From CBDBFH01 sp965204775 (lineage in GTDB: Bacteria > Pseudomonadota > Alphaproteobacteria > JAPOUT01 > G958296285), in assembly GCA_965204775.1 (NCBI GenBank), contig CBDBFH010000029.1, positions 186,001 through 250,000 of the forward strand: a DNA stretch of 64,000 nucleotides. Reading direction: 5' to 3'. The position numbers and the translations under genes were made by a program. The notes beneath the pieces are model-generated. The model made no database searches, had not been told where the DNA came from, and saw only the letters and a program-made list of their open reading frames with translations. The stretch's first letter is position 1; every line of letters starts with the position of its first letter. Positions 41,074 to 49,501 of the stretch are shown here, piece after piece.

Positions 41074-41816
41074 CCTTCCGGCTTCTCCCGGAAGCGCGCC
41101 ACCAGACTGCGCAACGCCGCGTCCAACTCCCGCCACCGCTCAAGATGGGCGCGCTTGAACCCGTAGGTCAGCGAAAGCCCGTCCTCCAGCAATAACGTCC
41201 GCCGGCAGCCCGGCGAAGGAACCCGCGGAATATCCAGAAAACAGATCAAAAGCGCAAAACGGCCCGCTGCGTCCGTGCCGGTCAGCACTTCTTCGTCGGC
41301 GCGGCCCGAACCCGAACTGAGCCGGTAGCGCCGAAGATCGGAGGCCGCCGGATGCGGCTCGCCGGGCAGAACATATTTCCGGTAAAATTGCTCAAACCGC
41401 TCCTCGCCGCCCAGGGCCGGACGGCGCTCCAGCAGCCAGAAGCGAACCAGACGCGAAGCCGCGCTCTCGCTCTCGAAGCGCTCCCAGTTCTCCAGCGTAT
41501 AGGGAACCAGCTGCGGGCCAAGCGCATGAAGCGCAATACGCCCGGACCCGCCCGCGCCCGCCTCGCTCCGAATATAATTGCGCGGAATGTAAAACACCGA
41601 CTCCCCCAGATTCACCTCGGCAATATCGCCGCTCATCTCGAAGGCCGGACTGCGCCCCGCCAGATCCTGCAGGCGCGGCTGAAAAATCAGCCCCGCCGCC
41701 CCCAGACCCGCCAGACACAGCAAAGCCCCCGCCCCCAGAAACACCGGCGTTCCCCAGGGCGAGTCATAAAAAAAGCGGCTGAATCTCGGCCAAAACCGGG
41801 CGGCAGGCACAAACAC
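41070..41816 (-). CDS. Unknown protein with one membrane anchor
   Basis: I do not recognise a family. The 248-aa product has one hydrophobic segment near residues 24-46 (TPVFLGAGALLCLAGLGAAGLIF), so most of it is probably periplasmic. The remainder is Arg/Glu-rich with a segment VNLGESVFYIPRNYIRS, which looks like a beta-rich domain anchored in the inner membrane. It converges with cysE, overlapping its stop by 4 bp. Confidence 0.7.
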   Translation of the reverse strand: MFVPAARFWPRFSRFFYDSPWGTPVFLGAGALLCLAGLGAAGLIFQPRLQDLAGRSPAFEMSGDIAEVNLGESVFYIPRNYIRSEAGAGGSGRIALHALGPQLVPYTLENWERFESESAASRLVRFWLLERRPALGGEERFEQFYRKYVLPGEPHPAASDLRRYRLSSGSGRADEEVLTGTDAAGRFALLICFLDIPRVPSPGCRRTLLLEDGLSLTYGFKRAHLERWRELDAALRSLVARFREKPEG

Positions 41817-41920
41817 TCCTTTACGCCTGTAAGGGCATTTTCTGTATTCCTGGCGGTGGATTATGCCGTTTCAGCCTGTATAATAAAACCTCTTTAAACC
41901 ATGCGCGGGGAGGACAGGCG

Positions 41921-42700
41921 ATGGGCGAGAGGCAATTTTGTCAAGTCGAGCAGGACGGCCACCTGCTGATCGTGACCATGAACAGGCCGGAGCGGCTCAA
42001 TGCGCTGCATCCTCCGGCGAACCACGAACTGGCTGAAGTCTTTGACACCTTCGCCGCCGACCCGGAGCAATGGGTGGCGATCATCACCGGCGCGGGCGAC
42101 CGGGGTTTTTCCGCCGGGAACGACCTGCGCTATCAGGCGGAAGGCCATGCGCTGGTCATGCCGGAGGCAGGCTTCGGCGGCCTGAGCAACCGCTATGACC
42201 GCGACAAGCCGGTGATCGCCGCGGTCAACGGGGTGGCGATGGGCGGCGGCTTCGAGATTGCGCTGGCCTGCGACCTGATCATCGCCGCCGAGACGGCGCG
42301 CTTCGCCCTGCCGGAGCCGCGCGTCGGCCTCGCCGCCCTGGCCGGCGGCCTCCACCGCCTGCCGCGCCAGATACCGCTCAAGCAGGCGCTGGGCATGATC
42401 CTCACCGGACGCCACGTCTCCGCCGAGGAGGGCCAAACGCTGGGCTTCGTCAACAAGGTCGTGCCGCCGGGCGAACTCATGGCCGAGGCCCGGCGCTGGG
42501 CCGAGATGATCCTCGCCTGCTCGCCGGTCTCGCTGCGCACCTCGATGCAGGTCGTGCGCGAAGGGCTGACCGAGGCCTCGCTGGAGACCGCCTTCCGCGG
42601 CTCCGGCGACGCCATCAGACGGCTCCTGGCCAGCGAGGACGCCAAAGAAGGGCCGCTCGCCTTCGCCGAAAAGCGCGCCCCCCGGTGGAAAGGCCGCTAG
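41921..42700 (+). CDS. Enoyl-CoA hydratase/isomerase family protein
   Basis: Crotonase-fold enzyme of acyl-CoA metabolism. The oxyanion-hole segments are GFSAGNDLRYQ and NGVAMGGGFEIALACDLIIAAETARFALPEPRVGLAALAGGLHRLPRQI. Glu in LPEPRVG fits one catalytic acid, while the first position is Gly in AMGGGFE, as in several carnitinyl-CoA-dehydratase-like members. 259 aa. Followed 13 bp later by a CBS-domain gene. The exact substrate is uncertain. Confidence 0.9.
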   Translation: MGERQFCQVEQDGHLLIVTMNRPERLNALHPPANHELAEVFDTFAADPEQWVAIITGAGDRGFSAGNDLRYQAEGHALVMPEAGFGGLSNRYDRDKPVIAAVNGVAMGGGFEIALACDLIIAAETARFALPEPRVGLAALAGGLHRLPRQIPLKQALGMILTGRHVSAEEGQTLGFVNKVVPPGELMAEARRWAEMILACSPVSLRTSMQVVREGLTEASLETAFRGSGDAIRRLLASEDAKEGPLAFAEKRAPRWKGR

Positions 42701-42713
42701 CCCCGGAACCGGC

Positions 42714-43148
42714 ATGACCACCGTCGCCGCCATCCTCAGCGAGAAAGGCTCTCAGGTCTCGACCATCGCACCCGGCGAGACTCTCGGAGACGCCGCCGGC
42801 CTCCTGCACAGCAAGGGGATCGGCGCGCTGATCGTCCTCGGCGAAGGCGAGGGCGTCTCCGGGATCATCTCCGAGCGCGACGTCGTCGCGGCGGTCGCCA
42901 AAAACGGCGCGCAGGCCCTCGCCGAGCCGGTCAGCCGCCACATGGCCGCCCGGGTCATCTCCTGCCGGCCTGCCGACCCGATCATCCGCCTGATGAGCAT
43001 CATGACCCGGCGGCGCTTCCGCCACCTGCCCGTCGTCGAGGACGGCAAATTGTGCGGGATCATCTCAATCGGCGACGTCGTCAAGTGGCGAATCGAGCAG
43101 ACCGAAAAGGAAGCCGAAGCCCTGCGCGGCTATATCGCCTCCGGCTAG
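42714..43148 (+). CDS. CBS domain-containing protein
   Basis: Two CBS motifs fill the 144-aa protein: LLHSKGIGALIVLGEGEGVSGIISERDVV and IMTRRRFRHLPVVEDGKLCGIISIGDVVKWRI. Stand-alone CBS pairs bind adenine nucleotides and act as regulators; this one ends in the conserved EKEAEALRGYIAS tail seen in alphaproteobacterial members. The partner protein is unknown. Converges on the patatin gene with a 4-bp overlap. Confidence 0.92.
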   Translation: MTTVAAILSEKGSQVSTIAPGETLGDAAGLLHSKGIGALIVLGEGEGVSGIISERDVVAAVAKNGAQALAEPVSRHMAARVISCRPADPIIRLMSIMTRRRFRHLPVVEDGKLCGIISIGDVVKWRIEQTEKEAEALRGYIASG

Positions 43149-44104
43149 ACGAGAATCTCCATCGCCTCCTCGATCCAGGGCAGGACGTGCCCGGTCGCGG
43201 CCCGGCCCAGCTCGATGGCCTCCTCCGCATGCTCGAAGCCCAGCAGACTGATATGCCCGACGCGGGGCGCAATGGTCACGTCGGGAGGGTCGCCCGCCAT
43301 CCGCGAGCGCGCGAGGCGGTCCTGCACGATGTTCAAAGCCGCCAGCATGACGCTGGTCAGGCCCGGCGCGCGCGGTCCGGAGCCGAACAGCTGGCGCATC
43401 AGCATTTTATGCGCAGAGCTTTCGCCGGGCGGCTCCTCGCCGGTCAGGCCGTTTTCGGACAGGGGCGCGCCGCGGCTCGTGCTGGCCTTGCCGAAGGCGT
43501 CGCGGTTGAGGTTGACCGCGATCACCAGCCGCGCCCCGAAGGCCCGGCAGACCGAAACCGGAACCGGATTGACCAGCGCGCCGTCGATCAGCCAGCGCCC
43601 CTCGTGATGGACCGGAGAAAAGACGCCGGGCAGCGCATAGGAGGCCTGCAGGGCCTCGACAAGGGGGCCTTCGCGAATCCAGATTTCGTGGCCGGTGGCG
43701 AGTTCGGCGGTCACGCTGATGAACTCGCGGCTGAGGGATTCGATCCGCTGCCCGCCCAGATGATCGCGCAAGGCTTTGGCGAAGCGGCGGCCCCGAATCA
43801 GGCCCGATCCGCCCAGCCGCAGGTCGAGCAGGCTGAACAGCCGCCGCCGGGTGAGGGTGCGGGCGAAGTCTTCCAGTTCGGTGAGTTTGCCTGCCGCATA
43901 ACAGCCCCCGGCGACCGCACCGATTGAAGTTCCGGCGATGATGTCGGGGGCGAAGCCGGCCTCTTCCAGGGTGCGCAGGACTCCGATATGCGCCCAGCCG
44001 CGCGCCACGCCGCTGCCCAGGGCCAGCCCGATCAGGGGGCGCGAGACCTTCCCGCGCGCCGGAGCCGAAGATGTCTTGTCAGAGGCGGGTTGGAGTAGGG
44101 GCAT
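43145..44104 (-). CDS. Patatin-like phospholipase (RssA-like)
   Basis: Predicted cytoplasmic or membrane-associated lipid acyl hydrolase. LALGSGVARGWAHIGVLRTLEE is the oxyanion loop, GTSIGAVAGG holds the nucleophilic Ser (GxSxG) and LIDGALVNPVPV the catalytic Asp (DGA). 319 aa. Start chosen: ATG 44104, so its start lies inside the end of hisI (26-bp same-strand overlap). Its role is not clear. Confidence 0.9.
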   Translation of the reverse strand: MPLLQPASDKTSSAPARGKVSRPLIGLALGSGVARGWAHIGVLRTLEEAGFAPDIIAGTSIGAVAGGCYAAGKLTELEDFARTLTRRRLFSLLDLRLGGSGLIRGRRFAKALRDHLGGQRIESLSREFISVTAELATGHEIWIREGPLVEALQASYALPGVFSPVHHEGRWLIDGALVNPVPVSVCRAFGARLVIAVNLNRDAFGKASTSRGAPLSENGLTGEEPPGESSAHKMLMRQLFGSGPRAPGLTSVMLAALNIVQDRLARSRMAGDPPDVTIAPRVGHISLLGFEHAEEAIELGRAATGHVLPWIEEAMEILV

Positions 44105-44621
44105 CCCCGTAGACCTGCGCCGGATCGAACACTTTTTCTTTCTCCCGGAACTCAAGGCGAACGCCCTTGCCGCCCGCCGCCGTAACCGCGCGGTAGAAGC
44201 AGGAGCGGTAGCCGACATGGCAGCTGGCGCCGCTCCCGCCAACCGCGACCTTGAGCCAGATGGCGTCCTGATCGTCATCGACGCGCATTTCAATCACCTT
44301 CTGGATCAGGCCGCTCGTCTCCCCCTTGCGCCAGAGGCTTTGGCGCGAGCGGCTCCAGTAATGGGCTTCGCCGGTCTCAATCGTGCGAGTCAGGGCCTCG
44401 CGATTCATATAGCCCAGCATGAGAACCTCGCCGGTGGCGGCGTCGGTGGTAATCGCCGGAATCAGACCCTGCGCGTCAAATTTGGGGGCAAAGAGACGGC
44501 CCTCCTCAACCGCCTCCACCGACCGGCGCGGCGCAAGGGAAACCGGCGGCGCGCCGGTCGGCGGCGCGCCAGTCGGCGGTGCGCCACTTGGTGGCGAGCC
44601 ACTTAGTGGCGAGCCACTCAT
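44079..44621 (-). CDS. hisI: Phosphoribosyl-AMP cyclohydrolase
   Basis: Opens the purine ring of phosphoribosyl-AMP in histidine synthesis. GEVLMLGYMNREALTRTIETGEAHYWSRSRQSLWRKGETSG and GASCHVGYRSCF (two zinc Cys) are diagnostic, and VDDDQDAIW is the Mg-binding acidic run. The run has Ala where many alphaproteobacterial enzymes have Cys after DDDQD. Residues 2-26 are a fivefold SG(S/A)PP-type repeat from a 15-bp minisatellite. 180 aa with start ATG 44621, overlapping the folE stop. Confidence 0.94.
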   Translation of the reverse strand: MSGSPLSGSPPSGAPPTGAPPTGAPPVSLAPRRSVEAVEEGRLFAPKFDAQGLIPAITTDAATGEVLMLGYMNREALTRTIETGEAHYWSRSRQSLWRKGETSGLIQKVIEMRVDDDQDAIWLKVAVGGSGASCHVGYRSCFYRAVTAAGGKGVRLEFREKEKVFDPAQVYGDAPTPTRL

Positions 44622-45262
44622 GCGCCGCTCTCGCCGGAAACGATGCGCAAAAAGCGATCCTCCAGCTTTTTGTCCTCGCGGAAGGCTCCGGAAAAGGCGG
44701 TCGTAATGGTCGCTACGTCCGGCTTGTGAACCCCGCGCGTCGTCATGCACTGATGTTTGGCCGTAATCATCACCGCCGCGCCCTTCGGCTCAAGATGCTC
44801 GTCGAGGGCATCCTTGATCTGCTGGGTCATCGTCTCTTGAGTCTGCAGGCGGCGGGCGTAGACCTCGACCACCCGCGCCAGCTTCGAGATGCCGACAACC
44901 TTGCGCGCCGGCAGATAGGCAAGATGGGCAACCCCCAAAAAGGGAACCATGTGATGCTCGCAATGCGATTCAACCGCGATATCGCGCAAAATGACCATAT
45001 CGTCGTATCCGCCGACATCCTCGAAGGTGCGGGAGAGAAACGCGCCCGGATCCTGGCTGTAGCCGGAGAAGAATTCGCCATAGGCATCAACCACCCTCTC
45101 CGGCGTCTTGCGCAGGCCCTCGCGCCCCGGATCATCGCCTGCCCAGGCGATCAGGGTGCGCACGGCTTCTTCGGCCTCTTCGCGCGAGGGCCGGGCGGCG
45201 GGCCGCTTGCCTTCGCGCAGAGCCGTCTTGGCCCGCTTCAGATCATAGGTTGCCGCATCCAT
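44618..45262 (-). CDS. folE: GTP cyclohydrolase I
   Basis: Converts GTP to dihydroneopterin triphosphate, the start of folate synthesis. Zinc ligands lie in ESHCEHHMVPF (Cys, His) and KHQCMTTRG (Cys); GVAHLAYLPARKVVGISKLARVVEVYARRLQTQE is the usual core. 214 aa. It is followed by hisI with a 4-bp overlap and divergent from cysS. Confidence 0.96.
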   Translation of the reverse strand: MDAATYDLKRAKTALREGKRPAARPSREEAEEAVRTLIAWAGDDPGREGLRKTPERVVDAYGEFFSGYSQDPGAFLSRTFEDVGGYDDMVILRDIAVESHCEHHMVPFLGVAHLAYLPARKVVGISKLARVVEVYARRLQTQETMTQQIKDALDEHLEPKGAAVMITAKHQCMTTRGVHKPDVATITTAFSGAFREDKKLEDRFLRIVSGESGA

Positions 45263-45354
45263 GGCTTTATCCTAACTTTTGGGTGATTTGGCCTGATGTC
45301 CGGAATTTTATCCGGGCAAAAGATTGATAAAGGATTGCCCGCGGCGACGCTACC

Positions 45355-46788
45355 ATGAAATCCGGCGCAAAACAAAGCCCCGCCGCGGGCGGCGCGGGCC
45401 GGACGGCGGACGCGGTTTTGCGCCTCTTCGACACGCGGCGCGGACGCAAGCAGGCCTTCGCTCCCCGCGACCCGGCCCGGGCGACCCTCTATGTCTGCGG
45501 CCCGACGGTCTATGGCCCGATCCATATCGGCAATGCCCGCCCGGCGGTGGTTTTCGATCTTCTGGCCCGCATCTTGCGCGGCCTCTGTCCGCAACTCGTC
45601 TATGTCCGCAACATCACCGACATTGATGACAAGATCATCGCGGCGGCCCATAGCGCCGGGGTCAGGCCGGAGGCGGTCGCGCGCAAATTCGCCAACCGCT
45701 ACCGCGAGGACATGCAGGCTCTGGGCGTCGCCCCGCCCGATGTCGAGCCTGCCGCCACCGGCCATATCCCGGCGATGCGGGAGATGATCGAAAAACTGCT
45801 CGCCGCCGGTCATGCCTATGAGGCCGAGGGGCATGTGCTCTTTCATGTTCCCTCTTTTGCCGATTACGGCGCGCTGTCCCACCGGCGCCGCGAGGATATG
45901 GTCGCAGGCGCGCGGGTCGAGGTCGCGCCCTACAAGAAAGACCCCGCCGATTTCGTCCTCTGGAAGCCTTCGCCCGCAGACCTTCCGGGCTGGGAGAGTC
46001 CGTGGGGGCGGGGGCGTCCGGGCTGGCATATCGAGTGCTCGGCGATGATCGCGGCCCATCTGGGCGCGGCGGTGGACATTCACGGCGGCGGGCAGGACCT
46101 GATCTTCCCCCACCACGAAAACGAGCGCGCCCAGAGCATCTGCGCCCGGGCAGCCGGAGGCCCGCCCGGCGGCGGCCTGGCCGGCATATGGATGCATAAT
46201 GGTATGGTCAATATGGGTTCGGAGAAGATGTCGAAATCGCAGGGCAATGTGATCGAGGTTGGCGCGCTGGCCCGGAACTGGCCGGGCGAGGCGCTGCGTC
46301 TTGCTTTGCTGACCGCCCACTACCGCCAGCCTCTGGACTGGACGGCGGAGACCCCGGCGGCGGCGGTCAGCATGCTCGACCGCCTCTATGGGGCCTTGCG
46401 CGGGAGCGGGGAGGCCGGTGCGCCTGATGAGGCGGTCCGGGCGGCGCTGCTGGATGATCTCAACACGCCGAAGGCGCTGGCCCGGCTTTTTGCGCTGGCG
46501 CAGGAGGCCAACCGCTCTGAAGGCCGCGAGAAGGCGCAGGCCCAGGCGCAGCTACGGGCGAGCGGGGCGCTGCTGGGTCTGCTGCAGGATGCGGCATGGT
46601 TTGAGCGCGGCAAGGATGCGGACAGGGCCGGGATTGAGCAGCTGGTCGCCCGGCGGGAGGAGGCGCGCGCCGCCGGTGATTTTGCCGAAGCCGACCGGTT
46701 GCGCGATCAGTTGGAGGCTATGGGCGTGCGCCTCGAAGACGGAACCGGGGGGACGCGCTGGCGGATGCACAGGCGGCGGCAGGCATGA
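45355..46788 (+). CDS. cysS: Cysteinyl-tRNA synthetase
   Basis: Class I synthetase charging tRNA-Cys. LYVCGPTVYGPIHIGNARP holds a zinc Cys (C48) and the HIGN motif (57-60). GWHIECSAM and HHENERAQS give the other zinc ligands, and KMSKS is at 291-295. The anticodon-binding C-terminus is short and helical. 477 aa, normal. It overlaps the Fe-S scaffold gene by 4 bp. Confidence 0.96.
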   Translation: MKSGAKQSPAAGGAGRTADAVLRLFDTRRGRKQAFAPRDPARATLYVCGPTVYGPIHIGNARPAVVFDLLARILRGLCPQLVYVRNITDIDDKIIAAAHSAGVRPEAVARKFANRYREDMQALGVAPPDVEPAATGHIPAMREMIEKLLAAGHAYEAEGHVLFHVPSFADYGALSHRRREDMVAGARVEVAPYKKDPADFVLWKPSPADLPGWESPWGRGRPGWHIECSAMIAAHLGAAVDIHGGGQDLIFPHHENERAQSICARAAGGPPGGGLAGIWMHNGMVNMGSEKMSKSQGNVIEVGALARNWPGEALRLALLTAHYRQPLDWTAETPAAAVSMLDRLYGALRGSGEAGAPDEAVRAALLDDLNTPKALARLFALAQEANRSEGREKAQAQAQLRASGALLGLLQDAAWFERGKDADRAGIEQLVARREEARAAGDFAEADRLRDQLEAMGVRLEDGTGGTRWRMHRRRQA

Positions 46789-47234
46789 GCGATACGGCGC
46801 TGATCGAGGATTTATATAACCGGCGGATTCTGGAACTGGCCGCCGGAATCCCGCGCATTGGCCGTCTCGACTCGCCGCAGGCCAGCGCGGTCAAGGTCAG
46901 CCGTCTGTGCGGCAGCCGGGTTGACGTTGACCTGAACATGGCCGGGGGCAAGGTCAGCGATTTCGCCCATGAGGTGCGGGCCTGCCTTCTGGGGCAGGCG
47001 GCCTCGTCGATCATGGCGCGCAATGTTATCGGCGCGCGGGCGGCGGAGTTGCGCGATCTGGCCGAAACCATGCGCAAAATGCTGCGCGAAGGCGGCCCGC
47101 CGCCGGGGGGCAAATGGAAAGACCTTGAAATTCTCCAGCCGGTGCGCGATTACAAGGCGCGCCATGCCTCGACGCTGTTAACCTTCGAGGCAGTCGAGGA
47201 TTGCCTTGGGCAGATTGAAGGAGAGAAAAAATGA
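46785..47234 (+). CDS. Iron-sulfur cluster assembly scaffold protein (IscU/NifU-N-like)
   Basis: A 149-aa protein of the alphaproteobacterial IscU-like branch. It keeps three Cys in IscU order (SRLCGSRVDVDL, VRACLLGQAASSIMA, VEDCLGQIEG) but lacks the LPPVK motif used by HscA, so it may work with another system. It lies between cysS and a DUF4268 gene that it overlaps by 4 bp. In related genomes yidD and thrS normally follow directly. Confidence 0.85.
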   Translation: MSDTALIEDLYNRRILELAAGIPRIGRLDSPQASAVKVSRLCGSRVDVDLNMAGGKVSDFAHEVRACLLGQAASSIMARNVIGARAAELRDLAETMRKMLREGGPPPGGKWKDLEILQPVRDYKARHASTLLTFEAVEDCLGQIEGEKK

Positions 47235-48166
47235 GCAAATTCGGCAGATTGCAACTGGTTCCCTTTAAGGAAGGGTGGGCCGGCGAGGCCAAGTTCGATG
47301 AGTGGCTGATCAGCAAGAATGGTCTTGACCTTCTTGGCGAGACTCTGGACTTCAGCAAGCTGAAGGTTGTCGACCAGCAAGCCTCCGTCGGATCTTTCCG
47401 GGCCGACATTGTTTTGCGGGAAGGCGAGGGCGACAAAATTATTTTGGTCGAGAACCAGCTCGACTGGACCAATCATGATCATCTCGGCAAGATTCTGACC
47501 TATGCGGTAGGTTTAGGGGCGCAGTGTGTTATCTGGATCGCGGAGGAGTTCTACCCTGAACACCTCGCCGTCTTTGACTGGCTTAACAGGAGCGCACACG
47601 GTAAGATCAGTTTTTATGCTGTGGCAATCAAATTGTATAAGGTTGGGGAGTCCGATCCCGCGCCATTGTTCAATATTGTCAGTTCGCCGATGGAAACAAA
47701 GGCGGCCCATCGGAAGTTTTGGCAAACCTTTAGAATTTTTCTGATGGAAGGGAACAGCAGTCTTAAACTGTGGAAGCCTTTTCCTTATGCAGGCAATGGG
47801 TGGTTTCAGGCAGGAAAACCAGATTGCTATTTTTGCGGTTTGTGGGGTGAGGAGAATAAGAGTATACGAGCTGGATTTATGATTGAGTCAAAAGAGATCG
47901 ACGAGCAAAAATTGTTCAAGCACTTGAAAAACAATCATAGGCAGGAGATTACGAACAATTTGGGGAAGGTGAAATGTGAGCACCGCAAGGCGCGGAAATT
48001 GCGCTATGTTGATATTTGGCAAGTCAGGGAGAATACCGACCTTATGGATGAAGAGAGATGGCCGGAATATCATGCCTGGCTTATGGAGACGCTGCACAAA
48101 TTCGATGAAACTTTCAGTCCGATTCTTAGGAAGATAGACCTGAAAGATTTTATGCGGTCCAATTGA
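47231..48166 (+). CDS. DUF4268 protein, predicted PD-(D/E)xK nuclease (paralogue 1)
   Basis: The N-terminal half has the DUF4268/restriction-endonuclease-like pattern: FRADIVLREGEG with Asp59, then IILVENQLDWTNHDHLGKILTYA with E74-N-Q. VIWIAEEFYPEHLAVFDWLN follows. The C-terminal half (AHRKFWQTFRIFL to the end) is the DUF4268 domain proper. 311 aa. It is about 45% identical by eye to the next gene and clearly more AT-rich than its neighbours, so it looks imported and duplicated. The DNA target and role are unknown. Confidence 0.75.
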   Translation: MSKFGRLQLVPFKEGWAGEAKFDEWLISKNGLDLLGETLDFSKLKVVDQQASVGSFRADIVLREGEGDKIILVENQLDWTNHDHLGKILTYAVGLGAQCVIWIAEEFYPEHLAVFDWLNRSAHGKISFYAVAIKLYKVGESDPAPLFNIVSSPMETKAAHRKFWQTFRIFLMEGNSSLKLWKPFPYAGNGWFQAGKPDCYFCGLWGEENKSIRAGFMIESKEIDEQKLFKHLKNNHRQEITNNLGKVKCEHRKARKLRYVDIWQVRENTDLMDEERWPEYHAWLMETLHKFDETFSPILRKIDLKDFMRSN

Positions 48167-48197
48167 GAGAAGACGAAGGCAGTGAGTAGCGCAGGAA

Positions 48198-49241
48198 ATG
48201 AGCAAATTTGGCAAACTGGAACTGATTCCCTTCAGGGAAGGGTGGCAAAGCGAAGCCGATTTTGATGAATGGCTTGTCAGCGATGAAGGCCTTGATCTTC
48301 TCGGTCAGGCTTTGGATTTAGGCACCGGCGATCTGGAAGTAATAGGAAGACAAGTTCCTGTTGGGCCCTATAAGGCTGACGTTCTTTTGCGGGTAGGGGA
48401 GAACGAGGAAGAAGATAAAATTGTGATTGAAAATCAGCGCAAAAGCACAAACCACGACCATCTCGGCAAGGTTATAACCTATGCAGCAAACCTGAAGGCG
48501 CGGCGTATTGTTTGGATCGCGGAAGTATTCAACGACGAACACCGGGCCGCCTTTGACTGGCTCAATGAGCATCTGGATGGGGAGATTGAATTTTTTGCTT
48601 TGGAAATAGGATTGTGGCGGATTGAAAATTCTGCCCCCGCGCCAAGATTCAATATCATAAGCGAGCCAAATGAGGTGAGGCAGGCTATAAAAATGTCCTC
48701 CGCTTCTGCCGAGTGGACAGAATCGAAGGCTTTTTACCTTAATTTTTGGCGATCTTTCAAAGACTATCTTGAGGAGAAGGGAAGCAGGTTCTCCAACAGG
48801 AAAGCAACTCCCAGATATTGGGCAGGATATCCGACTGGCAAAGCGTTCGTTGCTTTCAATCTTATACTGGTGTCATCCAAAAAGAGCATGCGTATTGATG
48901 TTCGTTTTCGTGGAAAGAGAATCAATGGACACGACGTGCTCAATCATATTAAGGCGGCACATGGAGAAGACATTCGCCACAAACTGGGGGGCAATCTGGA
49001 ATGGATTTCAACAGGAAAAAAGTGGAAATTTGGCCGCATTGCCCTGACCAGAGAAAATATCAACATCAGGGATGAAGAGAGATGGCCGGAGTATCATGCC
49101 TGGCTTATGGAGACGCTGCACAAATTCGATGAAACTTTCAGGCCAATCCTCGCGGACATTGACCCTGCCAACTTTCCTCCGGTGCAATTAGCAGAGGGCG
49201 AAGATGATGAAGATATCGAAGAGGGGGAAGACGGCGCGTGA
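48198..49241 (+). CDS. DUF4268 protein, predicted PD-(D/E)xK nuclease (paralogue 2)
   Basis: Tandem paralogue of the previous gene with the same opening (MSKFGKLELIPFREGWQSEADFDEWL). Asp61 in YKADVLLRVGEN and E78-N-Q in IVIENQRKSTNHDHLGKVITYA complete the putative nuclease site. The ends of both genes share a near-identical stretch encoding DEERWPEYHAWLMETLHKFDETF. 347 aa, ending in an acidic tail. AT-rich, with a 31-bp gap to paralogue 1. A GTG overlap of 4 bp couples it to yidD, so the insertion kept the operon intact. Confidence 0.75.
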   Translation: MSKFGKLELIPFREGWQSEADFDEWLVSDEGLDLLGQALDLGTGDLEVIGRQVPVGPYKADVLLRVGENEEEDKIVIENQRKSTNHDHLGKVITYAANLKARRIVWIAEVFNDEHRAAFDWLNEHLDGEIEFFALEIGLWRIENSAPAPRFNIISEPNEVRQAIKMSSASAEWTESKAFYLNFWRSFKDYLEEKGSRFSNRKATPRYWAGYPTGKAFVAFNLILVSSKKSMRIDVRFRGKRINGHDVLNHIKAAHGEDIRHKLGGNLEWISTGKKWKFGRIALTRENINIRDEERWPEYHAWLMETLHKFDETFRPILADIDPANFPPVQLAEGEDDEDIEEGEDGA

Positions 49242-49501
49242 GGAGTTTTGTTCGCACTCTGATCCTGTTGCCGGTATGGGCTTATCAGCGTCTGATTTCG
49301 CCCCTGCGGCCTCCGGCCTGCCGCTACCTGCCGACCTGCTCCGACTACGCCCGCGAGGCGGTTGAGCGGCACGGCGCTTTGCGTGGCGGCTGGCTCGCCC
49401 TGCGCCGCATCTCACGCTGCCACCCTTGGGGGGGCGAAGGCTTCGACCCCGTCCCCAAAGCCTTGCCCGGCCCCCGCGCTTCTGGCAAAACCCGTCCATG
49501 A
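49238..49501 (+). CDS. yidD: Membrane protein insertion efficiency factor YidD
   Basis: Small membrane-associated protein that assists YidC-dependent insertion. LILLPVWAYQRLISPLRPPACRYLPTCSDYAREAVERHGALRGGWLALRRISRCHPWGGEGFDPVP is the whole conserved family, with its Cys set (CRYLPTC, CHPW). 87 aa, GTG start at 49238 within the stop of the upstream DUF4268 gene, ATGA overlap with thrS. Confidence 0.95.
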   Translation: MRSFVRTLILLPVWAYQRLISPLRPPACRYLPTCSDYAREAVERHGALRGGWLALRRISRCHPWGGEGFDPVPKALPGPRASGKTRP

